Assembly: GCA_964398225.1 (NCBI GenBank)
Contig: CAYNLY010000027.1
Coordinates: forward strand, 1 to 22,776
Direction of reading: 5' to 3'
DNA from: CAYNLY01 sp964398225
GTDB lineage: Bacteria; Pseudomonadota; Zetaproteobacteria; Mariprofundales; Mariprofundaceae
Length of the DNA: 22,776 nucleotides
Shown here: in pieces, positions 1-7,606 of the stretch
How positions within the stretch are numbered: the stretch's first letter is position 1
How the letters are laid out: every line of letters starts with the position of its first letter
Position numbers and translations under genes: made by a program
Notes under the pieces: generated by a model
Databases searched by the model: none
Told to the model about the DNA's origin: nothing
The model's input: the letters and a program-made list of their open reading frames with translations, nothing else

Positions 1-889
1 CGGGCAGCACGAGCTCGACGCCGCCTTCCCGGCATGCCTGAGTGAGCTTCTGGCGCAGGCGGCGGTTCGCGGCCACGCCCCCGGCCACAACCAGCCGCCC
101 GATCCCTTCGCGCCGGCAGGCGGCAAGGGATTTCGACGCCAGCACGTCAGCGATCGCCTCCTCGACGGCCGCCGCCATGTCCGCGCGCGCGGCGGCCTCA
201 TCCGGCGCATCCCGGAGCGCGTACATCACCGCCGTTTTCAGCCCGGAGAAACTGAAATCGAGGTTGTCCCTGTGCAGCATCGGCCGGGGCAGCCGGAAGC
301 GGCCGGCATCGCCGCCTTCGGCCAGCCGCGAAATCGCCGGCCCGCCGGGGTAGGGAAGCCCCAGAAGGCGCGCGCATTTGTCGAAGCATTCGCCGGCCGC
401 ATCGTCGATCGTCCGGCCGAGCACGCGATAGCGGCCGATGCCGTCCACGCGCACGAGCATCGTATGCCCGCCGGAAACCAGCAGGGTGACGAACGGAAAC
501 TCCGGCAGCTCGCCGGTAAGCGCCGGCGCCAGCAGATGTCCTTCCATGTGATGCACGGGAATCACCGGCAGCCCATTGACCACGCCCGCCGCGCGCGCAA
601 ACGACACGCCGACCAGCAGCGCGCCCATCAGCCCCGGGCCGGCCGTGACCGCGATCGCATCCAGCCCCTCCCAGCCGCAGCCGGCCGCGTCCAGAACCGC
701 ATCGACCATCGGCGGCAACAGCCGCATGTGCTCGCGCGAGGCGATCTCGGGCACCACGCCCCCGAACGGCGCGTGGCGCTCGATCTGCGAGGACACCCGC
801 TCGGCCCGCACCCGAACCCCGTTTTCGTCGCGCGCCACGACCGCGGCTGCGGTCTCGTCGCAGGAAGTCTCGATGCCGAGCACGATCAT
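1..889 (-). CDS. tsaD: tRNA N6-adenosine threonylcarbamoyltransferase TsaD (3' end cut by window edge)
   Basis: TsaD transfers the threonylcarbamoyl group to A37 of ANN-decoding tRNAs (t6A), acting in the cytoplasm with TsaB and TsaE. Translating the minus strand from the ATG at 889-887 gives an N-terminus MIVLGIETSCDETAAAV, the classic ASKHA-fold start of this family. It is followed by the metal-binding HHMEGH motif (plus-strand bases about 550-567), VSGGHT (about 470-487) and a DDAAGECFDK segment. About 296 codons are present. Family members are near 340 residues, so roughly 45 C-terminal residues lie beyond the left edge. The ATG overlaps the hyuB stop as ATGA (886-889), which implies translational coupling, and a GGAG lies about 8 bases upstream. 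Identification is very secure. The odd feature is its place behind hydantoinase-type genes. Confidence 0.96.
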   Translation of the reverse strand, partial: MIVLGIETSCDETAAAVVARDENGVRVRAERVSSQIERHAPFGGVVPEIASREHMRLLPPMVDAVLDAAGCGWEGLDAIAVTAGPGLMGALLVGVSFARAAGVVNGLPVIPVHHMEGHLLAPALTGELPEFPFVTLLVSGGHTMLVRVDGIGRYRVLGRTIDDAAGECFDKCARLLGLPYPGGPAISRLAEGGDAGRFRLPRPMLHRDNLDFSFSGLKTAVMYALRDAPDEAAARADMAAAVEEAIADVLASKSLAACRREGIGRLVVAGGVAANRRLRQKLTQACREGGVELVLP

Positions 890-2439
890 GGACCGGGCTC
901 CGGCGCTCCGAAGCCGCCCCCGCCCGGGGTTTCGACCCGCAGCCGATCCCCCCGCTTGAGCTCCACCACACACTTGCCGGGCAACTCCTCCCAGACCCCG
1001 TTCCGCCCAAGAAGGTGCCGTCCCGGCGCTCCGGAAGCGCCTCCGGCAAGCCCGTACGGCCCCCGGTGCCGGCGCTCGGCAAGCAGCGACACCTGGCAAT
1101 CCTCCAGCGCCTCCCATTCGCGCACGATGCCGTGGCCGCCCCGCATCCGCCCCCGTCCGCCGCTGCCTTGCCGCACCGCGTAGCGGACAAGCCGCAGCGG
1201 ATAATGCATCTCGAGCACCTCGATCGAGGTGTTCTTCGTGTTCGTCATATGGCACTGGACGGCATCGAGCCCCGGCCCTCGCGCATGGGCGCCCATGCCG
1301 CCGCCGAGCGTCTCGTAGTAGGTCCAGCGCCCGCCGGGGTCTGCGAACACGACGTTGTTCATCGTGCCCTGGCTTGCGGCGGGGATGCGCTCGGGCAAGG
1401 CCTGAGCCAGCGCGCCCAGCACCACATCGACGATGCGCTGGCTGGTTTCCACATTGCCGGCCGCCACCGCCGCCCCCGGCCGGGCATGCACAAGCGTGCC
1501 CGGCTCGGCATGGATCTCGATCGGGCGGAACACGGCCGCAGACTGGGGCGTGCCGGCCGGCATCAGGCAGCGGAAGGCGTAGAAGACGCTGGCCGCGGTC
1601 ACCGAAAGCGGGCAGTTGACCGGCCCCTCGGCCTGGGACGCGGTGCCGGCGAAATCCACCCGGCAAGCATCACCCGAAACGCTCAGGCGAACGCGGATCG
1701 GAAACGGTCCATGCCCGAGGCCGTCGTCCTCGATGGCGTCGTCGAAGCGGTAGTGGCCATCGGGGATGCCGCGAACGGCCGCCCGTCCGTAGCCCTCGGC
1801 CGCCTCGTTCAGCGATGCGAAGCCCGCCTCCAGCGCCGCGGTCGGCCATTCGGCCAGCCGGCGAAGTCCGACCTCGCAGGCCGCGCGCTGGGCCGCGAGA
1901 TCGGCCAAGCGCTCATCGGGCAGGCGCACCCGTTCGAGAAAGCGCCGACGCCAGGCATCCTGTTCGCGCCCCTCGCGGAACCAGTGGGCGGGCGCGAGCA
2001 CCACGCCCTCGTCCTCCAGCCGCCGCTCCAGACCCATCGAGCCCGGCGTACGCCCGCCAATGTCGGCGTGATGCGCGCGCGCCGCGGCAAAGCCCAGCAC
2101 CCGGCCTCGGACGACGAACGGCATCACGACGGTGATGTCCGGCAGATGGGTGCCGCCCATGAACGGATCGTTGAAGACCACGACATCGCCTTCCCGCCAG
2201 TCGATCCGCCGGACGACCTCGCGCATCGCATAGGCCATCGAGCCCAGATGCACCGGAATGTGCGCCGCCTGGGCCACCATTTCCCCGCGGGCGTCGAACA
2301 GCGCGCAGGAGAAGTCCTCGCGATCGCGGATGTTCGGGGACACGGCCGCGCGCGCGAGCACCGCGCCCATTTCCTCGCAGACCGCGGCCAGCCGGTGCGA
2401 AAACAGGCTGACGGCGAGCGCGTCCATCCGCTCAGGCAT
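886..2439 (-). CDS. hyuB: Hydantoinase B/oxoprolinase family protein (HyuB-type subunit)
   Basis: This is the beta-type subunit of the ATP-dependent hydantoinase/5-oxoprolinase family (HyuB, PF02538 type). With HyuA it opens cyclic amides such as 5-oxoproline or N-methylhydantoins; the substrate cannot be read from sequence. Family hallmarks are an N-terminal HRLAAVCEEMGAVL segment, SPNIRDREDFSCALFD, FNDPFMGGTHLPDI, a central GNVETSQRIVDVV, and near the C-terminus HMTNTKNTSIEVLE and a glycine-rich ETPGGGGFGAP ending. Its length of 517 residues is typical. I chose the ATG at 2439 because GAGGAG sits 7 bases upstream; a GTG at 2454 would add five residues. The start lies 8 bases inside hyuA and the stop overlaps the tsaD start by 4 bases, so the three genes look co-translated. 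Confidence 0.92.
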   Translation of the reverse strand: MPERMDALAVSLFSHRLAAVCEEMGAVLARAAVSPNIRDREDFSCALFDARGEMVAQAAHIPVHLGSMAYAMREVVRRIDWREGDVVVFNDPFMGGTHLPDITVVMPFVVRGRVLGFAAARAHHADIGGRTPGSMGLERRLEDEGVVLAPAHWFREGREQDAWRRRFLERVRLPDERLADLAAQRAACEVGLRRLAEWPTAALEAGFASLNEAAEGYGRAAVRGIPDGHYRFDDAIEDDGLGHGPFPIRVRLSVSGDACRVDFAGTASQAEGPVNCPLSVTAASVFYAFRCLMPAGTPQSAAVFRPIEIHAEPGTLVHARPGAAVAAGNVETSQRIVDVVLGALAQALPERIPAASQGTMNNVVFADPGGRWTYYETLGGGMGAHARGPGLDAVQCHMTNTKNTSIEVLEMHYPLRLVRYAVRQGSGGRGRMRGGHGIVREWEALEDCQVSLLAERRHRGPYGLAGGASGAPGRHLLGRNGVWEELPGKCVVELKRGDRLRVETPGGGGFGAPEPGP

Positions 2440-4402
2440 CGCCGCGCTCCTCACGCTCCAGCAGCAGATGCCCCCGGGGCGCCACCGAAAGACGCCAGCC
2501 GCCAGCCAGCCAGACCGTGGCGGTCGGCTCCTCGATCAGCGCGGGGCCCTCGATCCGGTGCCCGGGGGCAAGATCCGCACGCCGGAAGCGCGGCACCCTT
2601 CCGATGCCGGCAACCTCGGAATGCGCAAACGCCCGGGCCGGCGCGCTTGCGGGCGCCAGCTCCAGCCAATGCAGCGGGGTTTCGCCGGCGCTCGCCGTCA
2701 GCCGCAGGGAGGCGATCCGCACCGGCCGATCCAGCCGGTGGCCGTAGAGGGCGGCATGCCGTTGCTCGAAGGCCGCGCGCATCCCCTCGGGATCATCGAG
2801 CGGCACCTCGATCCGGAATCCCTGGCCCTCGTAGTGCAGCGCCGCCCGGGCCTCGAAGGACAGCGCAAGCCCCGCCATCTCCCGCCGCGCACGGCTCCGA
2901 AGCGCGGCCAGCGCGGCGTCGATCCGCTCGCCGGCATCCTGCGCGTCGAGCCGGACGGCGAGCCCCTGCGTGAACTCCATCTGCCGGGGCGCAAGCAGCA
3001 TCCCCAGGGCGGAAAAGGCCCCGCTGGCCACCGGCACGACGATCCGGTCCATGCCCAGCTTCTCGGCCAGGCGGCAGGCATGCAGTCCGCCCGCGCCGCC
3101 GAAGCAGCACAGCGCGTACTCGCGCGGATTTTCGCCGCGCTGAACCGAAACCACGCGCAGCGCGCCCGCCATGTGCTCGTCGGCGATGGCCAGCACCGCG
3201 CGCGCAGCCTCCAGCGCATCGCGCCCCAGCGGCCGTCCGAACTCGGCGAGCGCGGCCAGCGCCGCGTCACGATCGAGCGGCATCGAGCCGGCCATCCGCA
3301 CATCGGGGGGCAGATAGCCGAGCGCCAGATTCGCATCGGTCACCGTGGGCTTACGCCCGCCCAGCCCATAGCATGCCGGCCCTGGTGATGCGCCGGCCGA
3401 TTCCGGGCCCACCTGCGGCAGCCCCGCCGCGTCCACCCAGGCGATCGAGCCGCCACCGGCGCCGATCGTATGGATGTCGAGCATCGGCACCGCCACGGGC
3501 AGCCCGGCCACCTCGGCCTCGGAGGTCAGCCGCGGCTCGCCGCGAATCAGCGCCACGTCGGTGCTCGTGCCGCCCATGTCGAAGCTCAGCAGGTTCGGGG
3601 CCGGAAGCCAGCCGATGTCCGCAAGCTCCCGGGCAACGCTCGCCGCCGCCACCAGCCCGCCGGCCGGACCCGAAAGCGCAAGCCGGATTGCGTGCCGGCC
3701 CGCCTGATCGGCGGTCATCACGCCCCCGCCGGAATGCATCACATGCAGGCGCCGCGGCCGGACCTCCCGGGCCAGATGATCGAGATAGCCGGCCACCCTC
3801 GGGCCGACATAGGCATTGAGCCAGGTCGTCACCGCGCGCTCGTACTCGCCGCACTCGGGCAGCACCTCCGAGGAAAGGGACACGAAACGATCGCCGCCCA
3901 GGGCCGACGCGATCCGCCGCTCGTGGCCATCATCGAGGAACGAAAACAGCAGACAGACCGCCACCGCCGGATAATCCCGGGCGGACCGGCGCACGCGCGC
4001 CAGATCGTCCTCGGTCAGGGGCGCGACCTCACGCCCCTCCGCATCGAGCCGGGCCTCCACGCCGACGGCGTCCGCGGACGAAAACCAGCCGGCCTCGCGC
4101 GTAGGGCACAGGTCGTAGAGCCTCCGGCGCTGCTGGCGGCCGATGATGAGCAGATCCTCGAGTCCGCGGTTCGTGACGAACAAGGTGCGCACGCCCTTGC
4201 GCTCGAGAATCGCGTTGGTGGCCACGGTGGAGCCATGCACGAGATCGACGAGGCGGGCCTTCAGCCCCATCTCCTCGAGCCCGCGGGCGATGGCCAGGGC
4301 GGGATTGTCCGGCGTGGACAGCACCTTGTGAAAGCGCAGCCCTTCGGGGCCCGCAAGCACGAAATCGGTGAAGGTGCCGCCGGTGTCCACGCCGAGAAAC
4401 AT
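2432..4402 (-). CDS. hyuA: Hydantoinase/oxoprolinase family protein, HyuA-type ATP-binding subunit
   Basis: This is the alpha-type partner of HyuB in the hydantoinase/5-oxoprolinase family, which couples ATP hydrolysis to opening of a cyclic amide. The 656-residue protein starts with the phosphate-binding loop DTGGTFTD (residues 6-13). A second nucleotide-fold motif, DMGGTSTDVAL, begins near residue 275, followed by DIHTIGAGGGSIAW and GPESAGASPGPACYG, which are diagnostic for HyuA proteins. The C-terminal 150 residues match the usual HyuA beta-rich tail. The ATG at 4402 gives the canonical N-terminus MFLGVDTGGTFTD. No good Shine-Dalgarno lies ahead of it, but an inverted repeat abuts the start codon. 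It is the first gene of the hyuA-hyuB-tsaD unit and is divergent from the outer-membrane protein gene. The family is sure; the substrate is unknown. Confidence 0.93.
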   Translation of the reverse strand: MFLGVDTGGTFTDFVLAGPEGLRFHKVLSTPDNPALAIARGLEEMGLKARLVDLVHGSTVATNAILERKGVRTLFVTNRGLEDLLIIGRQQRRRLYDLCPTREAGWFSSADAVGVEARLDAEGREVAPLTEDDLARVRRSARDYPAVAVCLLFSFLDDGHERRIASALGGDRFVSLSSEVLPECGEYERAVTTWLNAYVGPRVAGYLDHLAREVRPRRLHVMHSGGGVMTADQAGRHAIRLALSGPAGGLVAAASVARELADIGWLPAPNLLSFDMGGTSTDVALIRGEPRLTSEAEVAGLPVAVPMLDIHTIGAGGGSIAWVDAAGLPQVGPESAGASPGPACYGLGGRKPTVTDANLALGYLPPDVRMAGSMPLDRDAALAALAEFGRPLGRDALEAARAVLAIADEHMAGALRVVSVQRGENPREYALCCFGGAGGLHACRLAEKLGMDRIVVPVASGAFSALGMLLAPRQMEFTQGLAVRLDAQDAGERIDAALAALRSRARREMAGLALSFEARAALHYEGQGFRIEVPLDDPEGMRAAFEQRHAALYGHRLDRPVRIASLRLTASAGETPLHWLELAPASAPARAFAHSEVAGIGRVPRFRRADLAPGHRIEGPALIEEPTATVWLAGGWRLSVAPRGHLLLEREERGDA

Positions 4403-4436
4403 GGCGGCAAGGCTAACGGCTGGTTAAACTGCCGCC
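4403..4436. promoter_or_regulatory. Inverted repeat abutting the hyuA start codon
   Basis: Bases 4403-4409 (GGCGGCA) are the reverse complement of 4430-4436 (TGCCGCC). A nested TAAC/GTTA pair (4414-4417 and 4423-4426) is almost concentric with it. In the hyuA transcript the outer arms would pair directly against the ATG and occlude the ribosome site. As DNA the dyad could be an operator. The sequence shows only the symmetry; a regulatory role is inference. Confidence 0.3.
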
Positions 4437-4517
4437 AGATGTGATCGGGAACACGGCCGGATGGCGATCAAGCGGCCAGCATGCCCCGACAAACGCAGGC
4501 CACTGTGGAGGTAGACA

Positions 4518-5276
4518 ATGAGAATTCGTGGAACGATCGCGGCGCTTGCGCTTGCCCTTGCGCCGATGGCAGCCCAAGCAGACGAGGCCGTATCGATCAA
4601 GCTCGGCTATCAGGTGCTGAAGCCCTCCGGGCAGTTCGCCGGCAACACCGGCGGCGTAGGCACCCGGGTGGACATGCAGAACGATCTCGGCTTCAAGAAC
4701 AGCCAGCAGATGACCGGTGAAATCGCCTTTCAGCTCGGCGATTCCAGGCTTTCGGTCGGGACGCTTCCCATCGATTTCAAGGGCGACGGAACCCTGGCGC
4801 GAACGGTGACGTTCAACGGCCAGACCTTTACGGCCAATACCCGCGTGCAATCGAAGGTGAAGGCGGACGTGCTCGACCTTGCCTATGCCTACTACCTCGT
4901 GAACATGGACGATCTTCCCTCGCGCTTCCAGCTCGGCATTGAAGCTGCGGTGAAGATCGTGAATGCGAAGGCCTCGATGACGGATCTGACCACGGGCACG
5001 ACCCAGAGCGCTTCGGGCACGGTGCCGATTCCGACGCTGGGCTTGCGCGCACGTGTGGCGCTGGCCGACTTCATCGGCCTGGTCGGCCGGGTCGGATACC
5101 TCGGCTATGCCGGCAACAAGTTCATGGATGCCGACGCGCAGATCGAATTCTCGCCGATCCCGGCAGCCGGCATCTACGGCGGCTACCGCTCGGTGCAGAT
5201 CAAGGTGGATCAGTCCGGGGTCTTCTGGGATACGACCTTTTCCGGACCCTACATCGGCGGTTTCGTCCGCTTCTGA
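4518..5276 (+). CDS. Outer-membrane beta-barrel protein (TIGR04219-like)
   Basis: This is a 252-residue secreted protein. A positively charged start and hydrophobic stretch end in an AQA signal-peptidase I site, with predicted cleavage after residue 21. The mature part alternates polar and hydrophobic residues in amphipathic beta-strands, has many Gly, Tyr and Phe residues, and ends in ...GGFVRF. The final Phe is the C-terminal signature used by the BAM machinery for outer-membrane insertion. The pattern resembles the small proteobacterial outer-membrane family TIGR04219, but I make that match from memory. Function is unknown. The ATG is preceded by TGGAGG (4506-4511) with a 6-base spacer. 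The gene stands alone, divergent from hyuA and closed by a terminator at 5304-5338. A general outer-membrane beta-barrel is the safe call. Confidence 0.8.
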   Translation: MRIRGTIAALALALAPMAAQADEAVSIKLGYQVLKPSGQFAGNTGGVGTRVDMQNDLGFKNSQQMTGEIAFQLGDSRLSVGTLPIDFKGDGTLARTVTFNGQTFTANTRVQSKVKADVLDLAYAYYLVNMDDLPSRFQLGIEAAVKIVNAKASMTDLTTGTTQSASGTVPIPTLGLRARVALADFIGLVGRVGYLGYAGNKFMDADAQIEFSPIPAAGIYGGYRSVQIKVDQSGVFWDTTFSGPYIGGFVRF

Positions 5277-5303
5277 GGGTTTGACCGCCGCACGCATGAT
5301 GAA

Positions 5304-5338
5304 AAGCCCCCGGCAAGGTCCGGGGGTTTCTCTTGCCT
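5304..5338 (+). terminator. Rho-independent terminator after the outer-membrane protein gene
   Basis: A hairpin CCCCCGG (5307-5313), loop CAAGGT, CCGGGGG (5320-5326) is extended by AAG/TTT flanks. A pyrimidine- and T-rich tail (TTTCTCTTGCCTTTTT) follows. It lies 28 bases after the stop codon. Confidence 0.8.
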
Positions 5339-5360
5339 TTTTGGGCGCTTCTGCTATTCT
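5333..5360 (+). promoter_or_regulatory. Candidate sigma70 promoter for the pilP-nth-ribF-ileS-trhA-lspA run
   Basis: TTGCCT (5333-5338) as -35 and TATTCT (5355-5360) as -10 are 16 bases apart, and a TG at 5352-5353 makes an extended -10. Transcription would start near 5367, about 45 bases before the pilP-like gene and directly after the preceding terminator. The position fits well; the assignment is by pattern only. Confidence 0.45.
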
Positions 5361-5400
5361 GCTCGTGTTAAACGTGAATTTCTCGCGCCAAGTAGCGCCG

Positions 5401-5405
5401 GGAGG
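5401..5405 (+). promoter_or_regulatory. Ribosome binding site of the pilP-like gene
   Basis: GGAGG lies 6 bases before the ATG at 5412 and 9 bases before a second in-frame ATG at 5415. This favours 5412, though either is usable. Confidence 0.7.
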
Positions 5406-5411
5406 CCGGAA

Positions 5412-5936
5412 ATGATGCGCCTGATCGTGATGCTTGCCCTCCTTGCGGTCCAGCCCTGGATGGCCGCGGCCGCGGACAAACCCGAGCCCGCCAAGCCCCA
5501 GGCGGAGGCTGCGGGTGAGGAGGAGGCCCTGCCCGACGCCTTCCGGCACATGGTCAAGGCGCCCGAGCTCGACATCGCCAACATCCGCGATCCGTTCGCA
5601 AGCTACCTCGTGCTGCTCGAGCAGCGCGGCCGCCAGGCGCTGGCCGAGCGCCAGTCGAGGCTTGCCAAGCGCATGCGCGAACCGCTCGAGGAGTTCGATC
5701 TTTCCACGCTCAAGCTCGTCGCCATCTTCAAGAAGGGCAAGGATCGCGTGGCGATGATCCAGGATTCGACCGGCAAGGGCTACATCGTCCGCCGGGGCAA
5801 CTACATGGGCAAGAACAACGGGCGCATCGAGAAGATCACCGACGACACCGTCTACCTCGTCGAGCAGGTGCTGAACCCGGCCGGCGAGATCACCGACCGC
5901 CAGGTCACGCTGACGCTGCGCGAAGTCAACGAATAG
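5412..5936 (+). CDS. PilP-like type IV pilus assembly protein, orphan and without lipobox
   Basis: This 174-residue exported protein resembles PilP, the inner-membrane-anchored periplasmic protein that links PilN/PilO to the PilQ secretin in type IV pilus machines. Visible features are a hydrophobic signal (residues 2-20), a linker rich in Pro, Ala and Glu, an RDPF motif near residue 60, then LEEFDLSTLKLVAIF, GKGYIVRRGNYMGKNNGRI and an ending ITDRQVTLTLREVNE. These follow the PilP beta-sandwich consensus. Typical PilP proteins are lipoproteins, but no cysteine follows the signal here, so it is probably cleaved or anchored by its N-terminus. No pilM, pilN, pilO or pilQ lies nearby; the gene sits ahead of nth instead. 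The fold is fairly sure. Whether it serves a pilus, a type II secretion system or something else is open. Confidence 0.72.
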   Translation: MMRLIVMLALLAVQPWMAAAADKPEPAKPQAEAAGEEEALPDAFRHMVKAPELDIANIRDPFASYLVLLEQRGRQALAERQSRLAKRMREPLEEFDLSTLKLVAIFKKGKDRVAMIQDSTGKGYIVRRGNYMGKNNGRIEKITDDTVYLVEQVLNPAGEITDRQVTLTLREVNE

Positions 5937-5951
5937 ACCTCGATGGCCTCG

Positions 5952-6602
5952 ATGAGCGCCGCCGAAATCCGGCGGTTCTTCGAAATCCTGCGCGAGCGGA
6001 ATCCCGAGCCCCGCACCGAACTGAACTACTCGACGCCGTTTGAGCTGCTGGTCGCGGTCGTGCTCTCGGCGCAGTCCACCGACGCGGGCGTCAACAAGGC
6101 CACCGCGCGCCTGTTTCCGGTTGCCAACACTCCGGAAAAGATGCTCAATCTCGGCGAGGAAGGCCTGAAGCGGTACATCTCCACCCTCGGGCTGTACAAC
6201 TCGAAGGCGAAAAACCTGATCCGGACCTGCCGCATCCTCGTCGAGCGCCACGGCGGACGGGTGCCCCGCACGCGCAAGGAACTCGAGGCCCTGCCCGGCG
6301 TCGGCCGAAAGACCGCCAACGTGATGCTCAACGTGCTGTACGGCGAGCCCACGATCGCAGTGGACACGCACATCTTCCGGGTCGCCAACCGGACGGGGCT
6401 TGCGCCGGGCAAAACGCCGCTGGCCGTGGAAAAGGCGCTTGCCGCGCGCATTCCCGAGGAATTCCTCCGACACGCCCACCACTGGCTCGTCCTGCACGGG
6501 CGCTACGTCTGCACCGCGCGCAAGCCCAAATGCGCGAGCTGCCCGGTGTTCGACGTCTGCAAATGGCCGGAGCGGCACGCGCTTGCCGGAAGCCCGCGCT
6601 GA
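5952..6602 (+). CDS. nth: Endonuclease III (DNA glycosylase/AP lyase)
   Basis: Nth removes oxidised pyrimidines from DNA and cleaves the abasic site by beta-elimination in base excision repair. The 216-residue protein has the helix-hairpin-helix LPGVGRKTANV with catalytic Lys120, the catalytic Asp138 in VDTHIFRV, and four [4Fe-4S] cysteines spaced C-x6-C-x2-C-x5-C (187, 194, 197, 203). These numbers coincide with the E. coli enzyme only if translation begins at MSAAEI (5952), so I prefer that ATG to the in-frame ATG at 5943. Neither has a clear Shine-Dalgarno. The start is 15 bases after the pilP-like gene. The stop overlaps the ribF start as TGATG, indicating coupled translation. Confidence 0.96.
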   Translation: MSAAEIRRFFEILRERNPEPRTELNYSTPFELLVAVVLSAQSTDAGVNKATARLFPVANTPEKMLNLGEEGLKRYISTLGLYNSKAKNLIRTCRILVERHGGRVPRTRKELEALPGVGRKTANVMLNVLYGEPTIAVDTHIFRVANRTGLAPGKTPLAVEKALAARIPEEFLRHAHHWLVLHGRYVCTARKPKCASCPVFDVCKWPERHALAGSPR

Positions 6603-7543
6603 TGGAGCTCGTACGCACCTGGCAGGGCGCCCGGAACGCCGCCAGTCTGCAGGGCGGGGCGATCACGGTCGGCAACTTCGACGGCGTGCATCTGGGCCAC
6701 GAGCAGATTCTCGCGGAAACCCGGGGGCATGCGCTCGAACTGAAGGGCCCCGCGGTGGCCGTCACCTTCGAGCCGCACCCGCGCGCCGTGCTCTATCCTG
6801 AGGAGGAACCGCGCCGGCTCTGCCATCTGCACGAGCGTCTGGAGCGCCTGCGCGAAGCCGGCATGGACGGGGTGTTCCTGCTCCGCTTCACGCGCGAGCT
6901 CGCCGCGCTCTCCGCCGAGGCCTTCATTCGCAGGCTTCACGCCGCCCTTGGATTCCGGCACATCCATGCGGGCTACGATTTCGCCTTCGGCCACGGCCGG
7001 GAGGGCGACGCCGAACTGCTTCGGGCGCTCGGTGAGGAACTCGGCTTCACGGTAAGCCAGGCCGCGGCCTTCGTGCTTCGGGGCGCGGTCGTCTCCTCCA
7101 GCCGCATCCGGTCCGCGATCGAGGCCGCCGACTTCGAGCTCGCCGCGGCGCTGCTCGGCCGCCCCTATGCGATTTCCGGGCATGTGGGCAAGGGGGATGC
7201 CCGCGGCCGCAGGCTCGGATTTCCGACCGCGAACCTGGACGTGCGCAATCTCGCCCATCCGCCCGCCGGCATCTATGCGGTCTGGGCCGAGTGCGAGGGC
7301 CGGTGCTGGCCGGGCGCGGCCTACCTGGGCTACCGCCCCACCTTCGCGGGCCGCACGCTGAGGCTTGAGACGCACATTCTCGACGACAATCCCGAGCTCT
7401 ACCGCAAGCGCCTCCGGGTGACCTTTGTTGCCCGGATCCGCGAGGACCGAGCCTTCCGCAGTCCGGAGGAGCTGGCCCGTCAGATCGAGCGGGACTGCGC
7501 GATGGCCCGCGACCTGCTTGCAAGCGCCCCCCGCCCCGCCTGA
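6602..7543 (+). CDS. ribF: Bifunctional riboflavin kinase/FAD synthetase
   Basis: RibF phosphorylates riboflavin to FMN and adenylylates FMN to FAD in the cytoplasm. The 313-residue protein has the N-terminal nucleotidyltransferase fold with GNFDGVHLGH (residues 24-33), a TFEPHPRAVL segment and a SSSRIRSAIE motif. The C-terminal kinase domain has GRRLGFPTANL (near residue 205) and PPAGIYAVW. The length matches the family. The ATG at 6602 shares a base with the nth stop (TGATG). It begins the conserved proteobacterial ribF-ileS-lspA order. Sixty-three bases separate it from ileS. Confidence 0.96.
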   Translation: MELVRTWQGARNAASLQGGAITVGNFDGVHLGHEQILAETRGHALELKGPAVAVTFEPHPRAVLYPEEEPRRLCHLHERLERLREAGMDGVFLLRFTRELAALSAEAFIRRLHAALGFRHIHAGYDFAFGHGREGDAELLRALGEELGFTVSQAAAFVLRGAVVSSSRIRSAIEAADFELAAALLGRPYAISGHVGKGDARGRRLGFPTANLDVRNLAHPPAGIYAVWAECEGRCWPGAAYLGYRPTFAGRTLRLETHILDDNPELYRKRLRVTFVARIREDRAFRSPEELARQIERDCAMARDLLASAPRPA

Positions 7544-7606
7544 GGGCGGGCGACAAAAGACGGCTTTGCCCCTATCCTTCGGGCCATTCCAGCAAAGGGG
7601 TGACGA

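Noticed and set aside
5943..5951. ATG at 5943 as the nth start
   Set aside because: The ATG at 5952 reproduces E. coli numbering for Lys120, Asp138 and all four cluster cysteines. Neither has a Shine-Dalgarno, so homology decides.
4413..6578. A 721-codon minus-strand open frame opposite the outer-membrane protein, pilP-like and nth genes
   Set aside because: It is antisense to three supported genes and crosses a terminator, and it shows no domain signature.
7535..7550. GC hairpin CCCGCC/GGCGGG at the ribF stop codon as a terminator
   Set aside because: No T tract follows and ileS continues in the same direction, so it is more likely chance symmetry.
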